In this document: positions 1-7,954 of the stretch, piece after piece
How positions within the stretch are numbered: the first letter of the stretch is position 1
Layout: each line of letters opens with the position of its first letter
From: an uncultured Clostridia bacterium
GTDB taxonomy: Bacteria; Bacillota; Clostridia; Lachnospirales; Anaerotignaceae
Assembly: GCA_944377425.1 (NCBI GenBank)
Contig: CALWEX010000101.1
Span: 1 to 43,355, forward strand
Reading direction: 5' to 3'
Length of the DNA: 43,355 nucleotides
Made by a program: the position numbers and the translations under genes
The notes under the pieces: generated by a model
Told to the model about the DNA's origin: nothing
What the model saw: the letters and a program-made list of their open reading frames with translations, nothing else
Databases searched by the model: none

Positions 1-33
1 GATGTTTGTTTTATTTCGTTTTTCATTTAGTTT

Positions 34-98
34 AAAACCTCCATGATACTTTTTTTGATGCGGCTGCCAAACCATCTTTATCGTATCATGGAGGTTTT
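34..98. repeat. 16-bp perfect inverted repeat
   Basis: The arms at 34-49 and 83-98 (AAAACCTCCATGATAC and its exact complement) flank a 33-base loop. No gene on either side explains it. It could be the end structure of a mobile element lying to the left, or a long hairpin at the 3' end of a gene outside the window. Neither arm is followed by a clear T-run, so a simple terminator is less likely. Confidence 0.6.
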
Positions 99-120
99 CA
101 CTTACCAAGGTATTTTATCT

Positions 121-147
121 ACCCCTGATAGAACCAGGGGTTTATTT
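121..147 (+). terminator. probable rho-independent terminator, plus strand
   Basis: A 7-bp stem (ACCCCTG / CAGGGGT, 121-127 and 135-141) with a 7-base loop is followed on the plus strand by TTATTT. It would end a rightward transcript entering from the left edge. The T-run is imperfect. Confidence 0.45.
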
Positions 148-164
148 ACGCTAAAGCACCAATT

Positions 165-203
165 AAAAAAGATAGCAGGCATAAAATGTCTGTTATCTTT
201 TTA
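165..203 (-). terminator. terminator of the DUF2185-DUF4241 gene, possibly bidirectional
   Basis: The stem aaaaagatagcag (166-178) pairs with ctgttatcttttt (190-202) with one G-U wobble and a short loop. On the minus strand it is followed by a T-run. It lies about 50 bases past the stop codon of the minus-strand gene that starts at 1398. Confidence 0.7.
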
Positions 204-255
204 CATTCAAAACAAAACTTATAACAATTAAACCTAAATATTGAGTATACTTTAA

Positions 256-1398
256 TTAAAAAAATCCAGGATTCATAAACGGTACTGTAAGAGTTGAAAT
301 ATTGCCGTCTTTGTCAAATCCCCAATAGGCACTGTAAATGCCATCCCCCATTCCACTTGTAAACATAATTATTTTATTACTGCTTTTCGGAAGGCTCCAA
401 ATAAGAAAATCACCACTTTTTCGCTGTAAACTCGGATTTTTTTCATAACTCTCTTTAAAAAGCTGCATAAAATAATCATTATAAATTTCTTTGTTAGGAT
501 TTTTTATATGCCAATCATTTACAAATTCAGAAAATTCATCTGCCAAGCTTTCATCAGTAAAACAAGCAAGCCCTGAATCAACACCAAAAAATGAAAAAAC
601 ACCTTTTTCATTGAAATTCTCAATACTATATCCTTTTGGCATAGCAAGCTCATAGCGTACAGCCAGCTCGTCATTTATTTTAATACGCGCCGCTGCCACT
701 CTAATTCCAACTATTTTTGAATAGCATATTGAAAGTTCAACTTTATATGAGCCTTTAGGAATATGCCTGTTTAAAACAGTTTGATATTTTTTATTACCAA
801 GATATACTAAAGGGTCAGCAAGAACAACTGAGCCTGTAGGAAAATCGGCCATACCAACTGTAAATGTCTGAATCTTATCAGACCTATTAAATAAACCTTC
901 AAAAAAATCCAAATCATAGTTTTCTTTGTTTAAAAAATTTAGATTTTTTTCAAAAGCAATCTGAATAGGGTGTTTTACTGCCTGCCTTATTTCTTCTCCT
1001 GTTTTTGTATCAACAAAATACTTGCCGCTGTCATCAGAACAAAACTCCAAGTCCGTTCCATAAGGCATATAAAACACATTTCTTACCGTTGGCTCTATAT
1101 TGGCAAGGGTATTAAAATCAACTACAGATAGATTTTCAGCCTTGTCTATGTATTCTTGTTTATCAGTATCACCAAAGGCAACCCAGCCAGTTCCTATACT
1201 GTTATTTTCTCTAAAAAGCCATTTCAGTTTAGAGTTTCCATTTAAAAGTGATTTTGTAACTACACAAGCACCCGCTTTTTGCATAAGCTGATTTTGTTCA
1301 GATTTTTCCGCCATTTTTTCAGGCTCATTACTGTTTGCCACAGTCTTTTCAGGCTCTTTTTTTAATTCTTTCTTTTTTCCAAATGAAAATAAGCTCAT
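256..1398 (-). CDS. DUF2185 (Imm33-like) and DUF4241 fusion protein
   Basis: 380 residues. I recognise two domains from sequence pattern only. After a lysine/glutamate-rich leader (1-40), residues about 43-140 resemble DUF2185, the family also called Imm33 in polymorphic-toxin immunity surveys (GACVVTKS, GTGWVAFGDTD, YMPYGTDLEF). Residues about 155-380 resemble DUF4241 (VGMADFPTGSVVLADPL near 181-197, and a C-terminal glycine-rich segment SGMGDGIYSAYWGFD). There is no signal peptide, so it is probably cytoplasmic. The start has AGGAGTGGGG just upstream. The small membrane-protein gene lies 34 bases upstream on the same strand, so the two are probably co-transcribed. Biochemical function is unknown. 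An immunity role is inferred from family naming, and no toxin gene is visible nearby. Confidence 0.7.
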   Translation of the reverse strand: MSLFSFGKKKELKKEPEKTVANSNEPEKMAEKSEQNQLMQKAGACVVTKSLLNGNSKLKWLFRENNSIGTGWVAFGDTDKQEYIDKAENLSVVDFNTLANIEPTVRNVFYMPYGTDLEFCSDDSGKYFVDTKTGEEIRQAVKHPIQIAFEKNLNFLNKENYDLDFFEGLFNRSDKIQTFTVGMADFPTGSVVLADPLVYLGNKKYQTVLNRHIPKGSYKVELSICYSKIVGIRVAAARIKINDELAVRYELAMPKGYSIENFNEKGVFSFFGVDSGLACFTDESLADEFSEFVNDWHIKNPNKEIYNDYFMQLFKESYEKNPSLQRKSGDFLIWSLPKSSNKIIMFTSGMGDGIYSAYWGFDKDGNISTLTVPFMNPGFF

Positions 1399-1432
1399 AA
1401 CCCCACTCCTTCTAAACTACGAAGAAATCTAT

Positions 1433-1831
1433 TTAAAGCCACATAGTCATAACACAAGCCAAAATAAATATTCCAGCAATTATAAATGTTAAAGACACCT
1501 TAACAGGCGAAAGCTCACCGCTTTTCCAGTCAGTAAATAAGCTTTTTGTGTCCTCATCAGTGCGTATTCGTCCATTTGAATTCCAAATATACAGATGTTG
1601 TAGTGTTGAAATTAAATTAATAGCAGCAAAAACCAAAACCAAATTTCGCACACAATACATTACAAAACCCAGTGTTACTTCATCTTTTCCCAATAAAATG
1701 CTGCCCCATTTCCATTTTATACCTGTTATAATTCCTATTATAACAATATCAATTAAAACAGAAACAAAGTATTGTTTTGTTTTAAGCAGTTCACTTGTAT
1801 ATTTTTTCTGCTTTTTTAAAAGCCGTTTCAT
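1433..1831 (-). CDS. small three-helix membrane protein, unknown function
   Basis: 132 residues, not assigned to a family. The N-terminus is strongly basic (KRLLKKQKKY). Three hydrophobic stretches are visible at about 22-40, 56-78 and 110-131, the last ending at the C-terminus, with a polar stretch at about 83-105 between the second and third. This is a membrane protein with no enzymatic motif. The start is preceded by the weak ribosome site AAAGAGATAAG. It lies 34 bases before the DUF2185-DUF4241 gene and may be a partner of it. Small membrane proteins often sit beside immunity-type genes, but that is inference. Confidence 0.6.
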   Translation of the reverse strand: MKRLLKKQKKYTSELLKTKQYFVSVLIDIVIIGIITGIKWKWGSILLGKDEVTLGFVMYCVRNLVLVFAAINLISTLQHLYIWNSNGRIRTDEDTKSLFTDWKSGELSPVKVSLTFIIAGIFILACVMTMWL

Positions 1832-1973
1832 ATCTTATCTCTTTTTACCCCTTTAAATTCTTGCTTAAATATTAAGTTGTTTATGCTGGCTGTATGCCGC
1901 ACTGCTAAAAAAAATTTGCTGCTGCATACTAACCATAACTATATATAACTACAAAAATATTTTTATATAATTG

Positions 1974-2852
1974 TTAAACCTTATTTTGATTAGATATAAA
2001 TACCTTTAGCTCTTCTTTTTTTGAGTTAAGATATGTTCTCCACTCATTTTCGTCAATAAAACATTCATTGCTGCCTGTTTTATTAAGTATATCTAACTTT
2101 TCAAAAAATTTGTTATTCTCTGTGTGATTACCAAGAAAAATATCTACATGTTCATTAATTACACTGTCTATTGACTTTAAATATGTATCCCACATATTAT
2201 GCTCAAAATCCCCAAAGTCATCAAGGAACTGCTTTGTTAATGTATTAAACCCAAAGCCGCCGTAATAACCACAGCGCTTTATTCTGCCGCCATCATAAGC
2301 ATTAAAGAAAAGTGCCACACAGCCTTCTGTATGTCCTGGCACAATATAGCATTTAATGCTTGTATTGCCAAATGTCAGCTCATCCCCATTTTGTATGCAT
2401 ACATCAGGTTCAAATATATCATCCATAAAGTCAGTACTTTCCTGAATTAAAGAAAATTCTGGTCTTTCTTTAAACATATCGGCATCTGGTTTTCCCATAT
2501 AAAGCTTTGTGCCAAACATATTTTTAAAAAAGTTAGCAGCTCCTATATGGTCTACATGCCCATGGGATAATATAATCCATTTAACATCATCTGGCTTAAA
2601 TCCTAAATCGTATATAGCTTTTATAAGCATTGCTGTTGCCCCACAATTACCAGCATCTATAAGCAAAAGACCTTCGCCTGTATCTATCAAGTGTACACAA
2701 ACCCAGCTATAACCAACATAATATACATTACCAAATATATTAAAAGGCTTTATCCAGCGCTTTTCCTGATTTACAAAATACTTAAACATTGAATTCTTAA
2801 CAGCCTTTTTTCGCCTTTCTAAAAATTCCAAATAATCTTCTTTTGCTGACAT
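1974..2852 (-). CDS. MBL-fold metallo-hydrolase
   Basis: 292 residues. It has the metallo-beta-lactamase-fold metal site: HGHVDH at 97-102, PGHTEG at 172-177 and a late GNHTEN at 241-246, with LLIDAG at 63-68 before the first motif. These are the expected two-metal ligands of the glyoxalase II-like hydrolase superfamily, which cleaves thioesters, lactams, lactones or phosphodiesters. The substrate cannot be read from sequence. The overall pattern resembles stand-alone beta-lactamase-like or lactonase proteins. No signal peptide is seen. The ribosome site AAGGAGAG precedes the start. It lies 32 bases after the DUF3137-like gene and probably shares its transcript. Confidence 0.85.
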   Translation of the reverse strand: MSAKEDYLEFLERRKKAVKNSMFKYFVNQEKRWIKPFNIFGNVYYVGYSWVCVHLIDTGEGLLLIDAGNCGATAMLIKAIYDLGFKPDDVKWIILSHGHVDHIGAANFFKNMFGTKLYMGKPDADMFKERPEFSLIQESTDFMDDIFEPDVCIQNGDELTFGNTSIKCYIVPGHTEGCVALFFNAYDGGRIKRCGYYGGFGFNTLTKQFLDDFGDFEHNMWDTYLKSIDSVINEHVDIFLGNHTENNKFFEKLDILNKTGSNECFIDENEWRTYLNSKKEELKVFISNQNKV

Positions 2853-2884
2853 ATATTTTCTCTCCTTAAACTATATTATTTTTA

Positions 2885-3802
2885 TTAGTCAACCAAAATC
2901 TCCTTAGCCTTGCGTATATATTCCACATCATCCGCTATGCTCTTTACTTGTTCCAAAACAGGTTTATCGGTAGTTGGATCAAACATACTCCATCTTTTTA
3001 CAGCAACAAACATTTTATCATCATAAAATGAGATGGATATTTGTTCATTAATAGTTTTTTCAAATTCCATTATTTTTTCAATCCGTTGAGGAGTCAAAAT
3101 GTAGTAAGCGTTATGCTCATCGCTTGTATAAACGTTAAACCTACTATTAAAGTCCTCGTTTTCTGTATGTATTTCATGCTCAGCCTTCCAGCCACTTATA
3201 TCAGATAAAAGTTCTTTTTGGAATATCTGAATATGTCCGTTACTTTTTTTCATTTCATCAAACTGGAAAAAGCACATTACCTGACCATCAAAAATAATTT
3301 CTGTCCTTGACTTTTTACCTCTTGGCACATATTTTTTTGATGTAACATCACTTATTTTAAATCGTACATTATCATAAATTCCAAAAAGCAAATCTTCACT
3401 TTCAAAATATTTTTTATCACCACAGCCAACAACAGCCGCATTTCGTATATCGTCCCAGCTAAATCCGTCTTTAGGGTAATACTTTAAGTCATTAAAACCA
3501 GAAATACTGCTTATTGTTTCAACAACATACTTCGATTTATAACTGTCTTTAAACCTTTTGTTTGCTTTTCTTGCTATTAAACACCACAATAGCGCAAATG
3601 TTCCCAAAGACACAACAAAAGATACGGTAATTAACTTTAAAATAAAAAGCGCCGTTAAAGCCTCTTCTCCTTGCTCAGCCATGTAAAAAAGCCATATATA
3701 AATCGGCAGCGATATTACTGCTAAAACAAGAGATAATGTATCTAGTTTTTTCGCCTTTAAACGCAGTTTTTCCAGTTGCTCTATTGTTATAGACTTGTCC
3801 AT
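2885..3802 (-). CDS. DUF3137-like membrane protein
   Basis: 305 residues. Two transmembrane helices lie close together near the N-terminus (about 22-41 and 50-77), after a short charged segment. The rest (about 90-305) is soluble. The layout and motifs (FKDSYKSKYV, then FSWDDI, then a beta-rich domain containing TSKKYVPRGKKSRTEIIFDG and a late ISFYDDKMFVAV) match what I know of the DUF3137 family, whose function is unknown. The soluble part is probably cytoplasmic. The start is preceded by GAGG, a weak site. It is first in a likely unit with the MBL hydrolase gene 32 bases downstream. Confidence 0.65.
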   Translation of the reverse strand: MDKSITIEQLEKLRLKAKKLDTLSLVLAVISLPIYIWLFYMAEQGEEALTALFILKLITVSFVVSLGTFALLWCLIARKANKRFKDSYKSKYVVETISSISGFNDLKYYPKDGFSWDDIRNAAVVGCGDKKYFESEDLLFGIYDNVRFKISDVTSKKYVPRGKKSRTEIIFDGQVMCFFQFDEMKKSNGHIQIFQKELLSDISGWKAEHEIHTENEDFNSRFNVYTSDEHNAYYILTPQRIEKIMEFEKTINEQISISFYDDKMFVAVKRWSMFDPTTDKPVLEQVKSIADDVEYIRKAKEILVD

Positions 3803-4072
3803 TTTTTACCTCAACTCCACAATTAACATACATTGGTTTTTACTTTTAAATCAAATTACCAGTTTTGCAGCTATGCTCAAAAGTGTATAGTATTATATAA
3901 AATATAATTTTTAATCACTTCTTAAAGTTAAATTTTATGTTTAAAACCTGCACAACATTATATGTTCTATTATAATATTTTATAACGATTAATGCCATAA
4001 ATTAGTAAAAATATATTTAAAACACAACCAAATTTATTAATTTTATTAATAAAAGTTTTGCTTTTATATCAA
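3803..4072. other. AT-rich intergenic region without a gene
   Basis: Strongly AT-rich spacer between the DUF3137-like gene and the end of the oxidoreductase operon. It should hold the promoter for the minus-strand gene at 3802. A TATAAT-like element occurs near 3890-3895 on the minus strand, but no good -35 element lies at the proper distance. No ORF or RNA structure is recognised. Confidence 0.5.
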
Positions 4073-4108
4073 AAAAGGATAAATTCCTTTTAAAGAATTT
4101 ATCCTTTT
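4073..4108 (-). terminator. terminator of the 2-oxoacid oxidoreductase operon
   Basis: A perfect 14-bp stem, aaaaggataaattc (4073-4086) with gaatttatcctttt (4095-4108), has an 8-base loop and a T-run on the minus-strand exit side. It lies 42 bases past the gamma-subunit stop codon. Confidence 0.85.
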
Positions 4109-4149
4109 AGTTTACATATTATTTATCAAAATTTGTTACTAAAGCCAAA

Positions 4150-4713
4150 TCACATGCATTTTCTTGCAGCTTCAGCGCCTTTTTCCATAGCAACTTTATT
4201 AGCAGGAATAAGTTTTGCTTTGCTTGCGCCAAATACGTGCTCAAAAGCTCCGCCTGGTTTGAATATGCTTTCAACATCAACTATTTTGAGAACCTCAATA
4301 ATAGCACCTAACATAATAATGTTAACCATTCTTGGGTTTCCAAGCTCGTTAGCAATATCATTTACAGGTATGTAATATGCCTTTACACCAGGTATATCAA
4401 CTTTTTCTGATATAATGCTTGAGTTTACAAAAACAACACCGTCTTTAGCTGTTTTAGGTACAAACTTCTGGAATGAAGGAAGGTTCATAACAACATTTAC
4501 ACCAATGTTAGAGTCAACAACAGGGCTTGCTATAGGCTCATCAGAAACTATAACAGAACAGTTAGCTGTACCTCCACGCATTTCAGGGCCATAAGAAGGA
4601 ACCCAAGATACTTCTTTGCCTTCGTCCATACCAGCATAAACAAGAAGCTTACCAAGAGCCATAACGCCCTGTCCACCAAAGCCTGAACAGCTTATTCTAA
4701 ATGTTTTTCCCAT
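4150..4713 (-). CDS. 2-oxoacid:ferredoxin oxidoreductase, gamma subunit
   Basis: 187 residues from the chosen ATG at 4713, which has the strong site AAGGAGGG seven bases upstream. A longer frame starting at 4749 would overlap the beta-subunit gene by 35 bases. It matches the catalytic gamma domain of pyruvate/2-oxoacid:ferredoxin oxidoreductases: GFGGQGVMALGKLL at 11-24, VSWVPSYGPEMRGGTANC at 35-52. In the complex it helps hold the thiamine and CoA sites formed with alpha and beta. Together the complex converts a 2-oxoacid, CoA and oxidised ferredoxin to acyl-CoA, CO2 and reduced ferredoxin. It starts one base after the beta-subunit stop codon, so the two genes are tightly coupled. Confidence 0.9.
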   Translation of the reverse strand: MGKTFRISCSGFGGQGVMALGKLLVYAGMDEGKEVSWVPSYGPEMRGGTANCSVIVSDEPIASPVVDSNIGVNVVMNLPSFQKFVPKTAKDGVVFVNSSIISEKVDIPGVKAYYIPVNDIANELGNPRMVNIIMLGAIIEVLKIVDVESIFKPGGAFEHVFGASKAKLIPANKVAMEKGAEAARKCM

Positions 4714-4714
4714 A

Positions 4715-5464
4715 TTATTTTCCCTCCTTAATGTCTTTATATACTCCAAGAGGATAGTATGGAATCATATTATCTTTAACAAACTCCATAGCTTTAACAG
4801 CTGACATACCCCAGTTTGTAGGACAGCTTGATACTACCTCAACAAGAGAGAATCCAAGACCTTCTTTCTGGTACTGGAGGGCTTTTTTAATAGCTGCTTT
4901 TGTTTTAACAACATGTGCAGGGCTGTCTACAGCAACTCTTTCAATGTAAGCAGGTCCATCAAGAGAGCTTAAAAGCTCAGCAATTCTAATTGGGTTACCG
5001 TTTACATGCACATCACGTCCGCTTTGAGCTGTAGTAGCTTTCATTCCTGGAAGTGTTGTAGGAGCCATCTGTCCGCCTGTCATACCGTAAATACCATTGT
5101 TAATGAAAATTGTAGTGAACTTTTCGCCTCTAGCTGCAGCATGAACTATTTCAGCCATACCTATAGAAGCAAGGTCACCGTCGCCTTGGTATGTAATAAC
5201 TGTTTTGTCAGGATGAGTTCTCTTAACACCTGTAGCTGTAGCAGGAGCACGGCCATGAGCGCAGTGAATTGAGTCATAAACAAAGTAATTAGGAATGAAT
5301 ACAGCACAACCAACAGGAGCAAGTATTACAGTGTTGTTTGTTTCGCCTAATTCATCTATACATTCAGCAATAAGCCTATGAACTATACCGTGTCCACAGC
5401 CTGGGCAGTAATGAAGTTTTCTGTCTGTAAGTCCATTAGGTTTTTTGAATATTGTTGTAGACAT
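4715..5464 (-). CDS. 2-oxoacid:ferredoxin oxidoreductase, beta (TPP-binding) subunit
   Basis: 249 residues, the usual length for the beta subunit. The CPGCGH motif (20-25) and the thiamine diphosphate/magnesium motif GDGDLAS (94-100) followed by NNGIYGMTGGQ (122-132) are intact. The subunit carries the cofactor that decarboxylates the 2-oxoacid. The substrate could be 2-oxoisovalerate and related branched-chain oxoacids, or 2-oxoglutarate. The alpha subunit looks VorB-like, which favours the former, but sequence reading cannot decide. The start at 5464 overlaps the alpha-subunit stop by one base. Confidence 0.92.
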   Translation of the reverse strand: MSTTIFKKPNGLTDRKLHYCPGCGHGIVHRLIAECIDELGETNNTVILAPVGCAVFIPNYFVYDSIHCAHGRAPATATGVKRTHPDKTVITYQGDGDLASIGMAEIVHAAARGEKFTTIFINNGIYGMTGGQMAPTTLPGMKATTAQSGRDVHVNGNPIRIAELLSSLDGPAYIERVAVDSPAHVVKTKAAIKKALQYQKEGLGFSLVEVVSSCPTNWGMSAVKAMEFVKDNMIPYYPLGVYKDIKEGK

Positions 5465-6522
5465 TATTCAGCACCTCCTATAATCTTTTCAGCTGCTGCA
5501 ACTACTTCTTCAGGAGATGGAATCATACCACCGCATCTACCAAAGAATTTAACTTTATTCTTATCGTTGCAAGCAAGAGCAACATCCGGAACCATCTGAC
5601 CCATGTTCATTTCAACATCAATGAATAATTTAATGTTCTTGTTCTGGAACGGAACCTGTGGGAATGGCCATAATGTCTTAGGTCTGATAAGTCCAATCTT
5701 AATTCCTTTATCTCTTAATGTTTTAATAGCTGTTTTACAAATTCTGGAAGAAGAACCATATGCAACAAAAGCATACTCAGCATCGTCCATCATATATTCT
5801 TCGTATCTAACTTCGTTAGCTTCCATTACTTCATATTTTTCTTTGAAGAATCTAAGGTTTTTCTGCTCACAAGCAGGAGCGTCAATAACTATACCTTCAA
5901 TAATATGAGGATTACCTTTTCCATAACCTAAAGCCCATTCGCTCTTAGGTGGTATTTCTCTTTTCTTAACTGGTTTATCAAAGTCTACAGGCTCCATCAT
6001 CTGGCCAATAAGACCATCCTGAAGAACCATAACAGGTGTTCTGTAGAAGTCTGCTATCTCGAAAGCTTCTTTAATAGCATCTACTGCTTCCTGAATTGAT
6101 GCAGGCGCAAGTACAGGAATATGATAGTCACCGTTAGCGCCGCCTCTTGTAGCCTGATTATAATCCTGCTGTGATGGCTGAATTGTACCAAGAGCAGGGC
6201 CTCCACGTGAAACAGAGTTTATAACACATGGAACTTCTCCAAATACACAGTATCCAATACCTTCCTGTTTAAGGGCGATTCCAGGTGATGAAGAAGATGT
6301 CATGCATCTTGCTCCGGCACTTCCGGCGCCATAAAGCATATTAATAGCAGCAACCTCAGACTCAGCCTGAACAAAAGTTCCGCCAGCAAGAGGTAATTCT
6401 CTTGATAAATATTCTGGTACCTCATTTTGTGGAGTTATAGGATAGCCGGCAAAAAATTTACATCCTGCTAAAATAGCGGCTTTTCCTGTAGCTTCGTTAC
6501 CTTTCATAAGCACTTTTGCCAT
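5464..6522 (-). CDS. vorB: 2-oxoacid:ferredoxin oxidoreductase, alpha subunit (VorB-like)
   Basis: 352 residues from the ATG at 6522 (AGAGGGGG upstream). The longer frame from 6609 would run back through the ferredoxin gene and is rejected. It carries the N-terminal pyrimidine-binding domain with GNEATGKAAILAGCKFFAGYP at 8-28 and YPITPQNEVPEYL, the substrate-contact segment SSSSPGIALKQEGIGY, and the C-terminal transketolase-like domain (YGSSSRICKTAI). Family resemblance is to the 3-methyl-2-oxobutanoate type (VorB), which oxidises branched-chain 2-oxoacids. KorA-type 2-oxoglutarate enzymes are close relatives. It is the third gene of the five-gene operon. Confidence 0.88.
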   Translation of the reverse strand: MAKVLMKGNEATGKAAILAGCKFFAGYPITPQNEVPEYLSRELPLAGGTFVQAESEVAAINMLYGAGSAGARCMTSSSSPGIALKQEGIGYCVFGEVPCVINSVSRGGPALGTIQPSQQDYNQATRGGANGDYHIPVLAPASIQEAVDAIKEAFEIADFYRTPVMVLQDGLIGQMMEPVDFDKPVKKREIPPKSEWALGYGKGNPHIIEGIVIDAPACEQKNLRFFKEKYEVMEANEVRYEEYMMDDAEYAFVAYGSSSRICKTAIKTLRDKGIKIGLIRPKTLWPFPQVPFQNKNIKLFIDVEMNMGQMVPDVALACNDKNKVKFFGRCGGMIPSPEEVVAAAEKIIGGAE

Positions 6523-6539
6523 TATGTAATCCCCCTCTC

Positions 6540-6758
6540 TCAGTCGTTTTTCTCGATTGTTATAACACAATCCGGACACATTCTTGCGCAGCTGCAACAT
6601 CCGATACACGATTCAATATCAGTCATCATAGCTGGTGTATAACCGGAATCGTTTGTAAGCTCCGTATTAAGTACGATAAGATTCTTTGGACAAGCTGTCA
6701 TGCATAAACCACAGGCTTTACATAACGCCTCGTCGAATTTTACATTAAACTTTGCCAT
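6540..6758 (-). CDS. ferredoxin-type delta subunit of the 2-oxoacid oxidoreductase
   Basis: 72 residues from the ATG at 6758, preceded by AGGAGGTG. The longer frame from 6794 would overlap the ATPase gene. Two [4Fe-4S] motifs are present: CKACGLCMTACP at 13-24 and CIGCCSCARMCP at 51-62. The second has extra cysteines at non-standard positions (CIGCCSC), so ligand assignment is ambiguous there. It should pass electrons from the catalytic subunits to free ferredoxin. It lies 26 bases after the ATPase gene and 17 bases before the alpha-subunit start. Confidence 0.9.
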   Translation of the reverse strand: MAKFNVKFDEALCKACGLCMTACPKNLIVLNTELTNDSGYTPAMMTDIESCIGCCSCARMCPDCVITIEKND

Positions 6759-6784
6759 TAAAAAAAGCACCTCCTGAAATTGTA

Positions 6785-7471
6785 TTACATCCATACTTCA
6801 CGCATATAGTACTTTAATGGTATTACATCGCCTGAAAGCTTGCTGATTATTTCAGGCGTCATATCCTTAACAACCTCCTTTACATAGGAAGTATATTTTA
6901 TAGGAACACCCGTCTTTTCACTTGCTTCTTTAAGCAATTTATCGCCATAAAGCAAATCTTCGGCAGATGTTTCTCTTACAAGATTGGTGTTATTGATAAA
7001 TCCTGTAATTTTAAAACCAGATGTGGTTTCAAGCCTTTCTTTTTGCTCAATAATAGCATCAACAGTTTGTGTGTCTGGCCTGAAAACATTAACAACCATA
7101 AAAAAATCAACTTCGGAAATATCAATATGTTCTCTAAACCTTCTTAAAACAATGGTTCCTACCTCGTTTCCGCCAAGGTCTACAACATAGTCGTATTCTT
7201 TATCAACAAACGGAACCAACATTTCTTTAGGTATAGCAGGCAAATCAGCAGAAGAGCCAATTGATGAGTCAAAAACTTCAATACCTTGTTTTATAAGCTC
7301 ATCCTTTTTTTCCCTAGAACGGAAATACACGTTAACTATATCCATATCCGAAATAGCAACTTTATTTTTTGAAAGCTTTTTAAGGTTTGTGACGTAGTTA
7401 ACAGCAAATTCCGTTTTACCGCTTCCGTAATGGCCTGATATAATCCTAACACGTTTATCATCAAGATACAT
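6785..7471 (-). CDS. P-loop ATP/GTP-binding protein linked to the oxidoreductase operon
   Basis: 228 residues. The Walker A motif GHYGSGKTE lies at about 13-21 and is followed by a ParA/SIMIBI-like pattern: DMDIVNVYFRSRE (42-54) and VDLGGNEVG (about 97-105) as a possible Walker B region. There is no membrane segment. Its function is unknown. I recall similar nucleotide-binding proteins beside VorB-type operons in other Clostridia, which would suggest cofactor insertion, assembly or regulation, but no activity can be stated. The start has GGGGAGG seven bases upstream and a good promoter about 50 bases upstream, so this is the first gene of the operon. Confidence 0.8.
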   Translation of the reverse strand: MYLDDKRVRIISGHYGSGKTEFAVNYVTNLKKLSKNKVAISDMDIVNVYFRSREKKDELIKQGIEVFDSSIGSSADLPAIPKEMLVPFVDKEYDYVVDLGGNEVGTIVLRRFREHIDISEVDFFMVVNVFRPDTQTVDAIIEQKERLETTSGFKITGFINNTNLVRETSAEDLLYGDKLLKEASEKTGVPIKYTSYVKEVVKDMTPEIISKLSGDVIPLKYYMREVWM

Positions 7472-7518
7472 CGCAGCATCCTCCCCTTTAATGGGTATTT
7501 AACTACCGGTACATATTT

Positions 7519-7546
7519 ATTATACAACAAAATTTTTCACTTTCAA
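7519..7546 (-). promoter_or_regulatory. sigma-A-type promoter of the oxidoreductase operon
   Basis: TTGAAA (7541-7546) and TATAAT (7519-7524) read on the minus strand with 16-base spacing. They lie about 50 bases upstream of the ATPase start codon. Confidence 0.75.
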
Positions 7547-7886
7547 TAAGGTTATTGTACTTTTTTAAGCACAATCAATAATATCATTAAAAATTAAAAT
7601 CTGTTTTTAAACATATTTAGCATACTATTTATTATAATTATATTATTATTGCACAATTTTTATTTGCAAAAACTGAATAATTAAACTAACTTTCATAAGA
7701 CATACGATATTTTTATGTAATAATATGTATACCAAATACTTTAAAAAATGTGCAATTTTTTATGTCACAATAAAAAAATCATTCTTTGTATTAAATTTAG
7801 TACAACAGTATATTTACTATATTGTTAAAAAAATTTTATTGTTATTTTTTGGCTGAAACTATAATTAAAAATTTTAAAAACAAAAA
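7547..7886. other. AT-rich intergenic region without a gene
   Basis: About 340 bases of very AT-rich sequence between the promoter of the oxidoreductase operon and the glnN terminator. No convincing ORF, RNA gene or protein-binding repeat was recognised. Confidence 0.5.
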
Positions 7887-7934
7887 AATGGGTAAAACAT
7901 TGTTATCAAAATAACAGTATATGTTTTACCCATT
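7887..7934 (-). terminator. terminator of glnN
   Basis: A perfect 14-bp stem (aatgggtaaaacat at 7887-7900 with atgttttacccatt at 7921-7934) has an inner tgttat/ataaca pairing and a run of seven T on the minus-strand exit side. It ends 20 bases past the glnN stop. Confidence 0.9.
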
Positions 7935-7954
7935 TTATAATTTATATTATTTAA

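Noticed and set aside
43..231. Possible 62-residue plus-strand ORF
   Set aside because: It crosses two hairpins including a probable terminator, lacks a ribosome site and has no recognisable domain.
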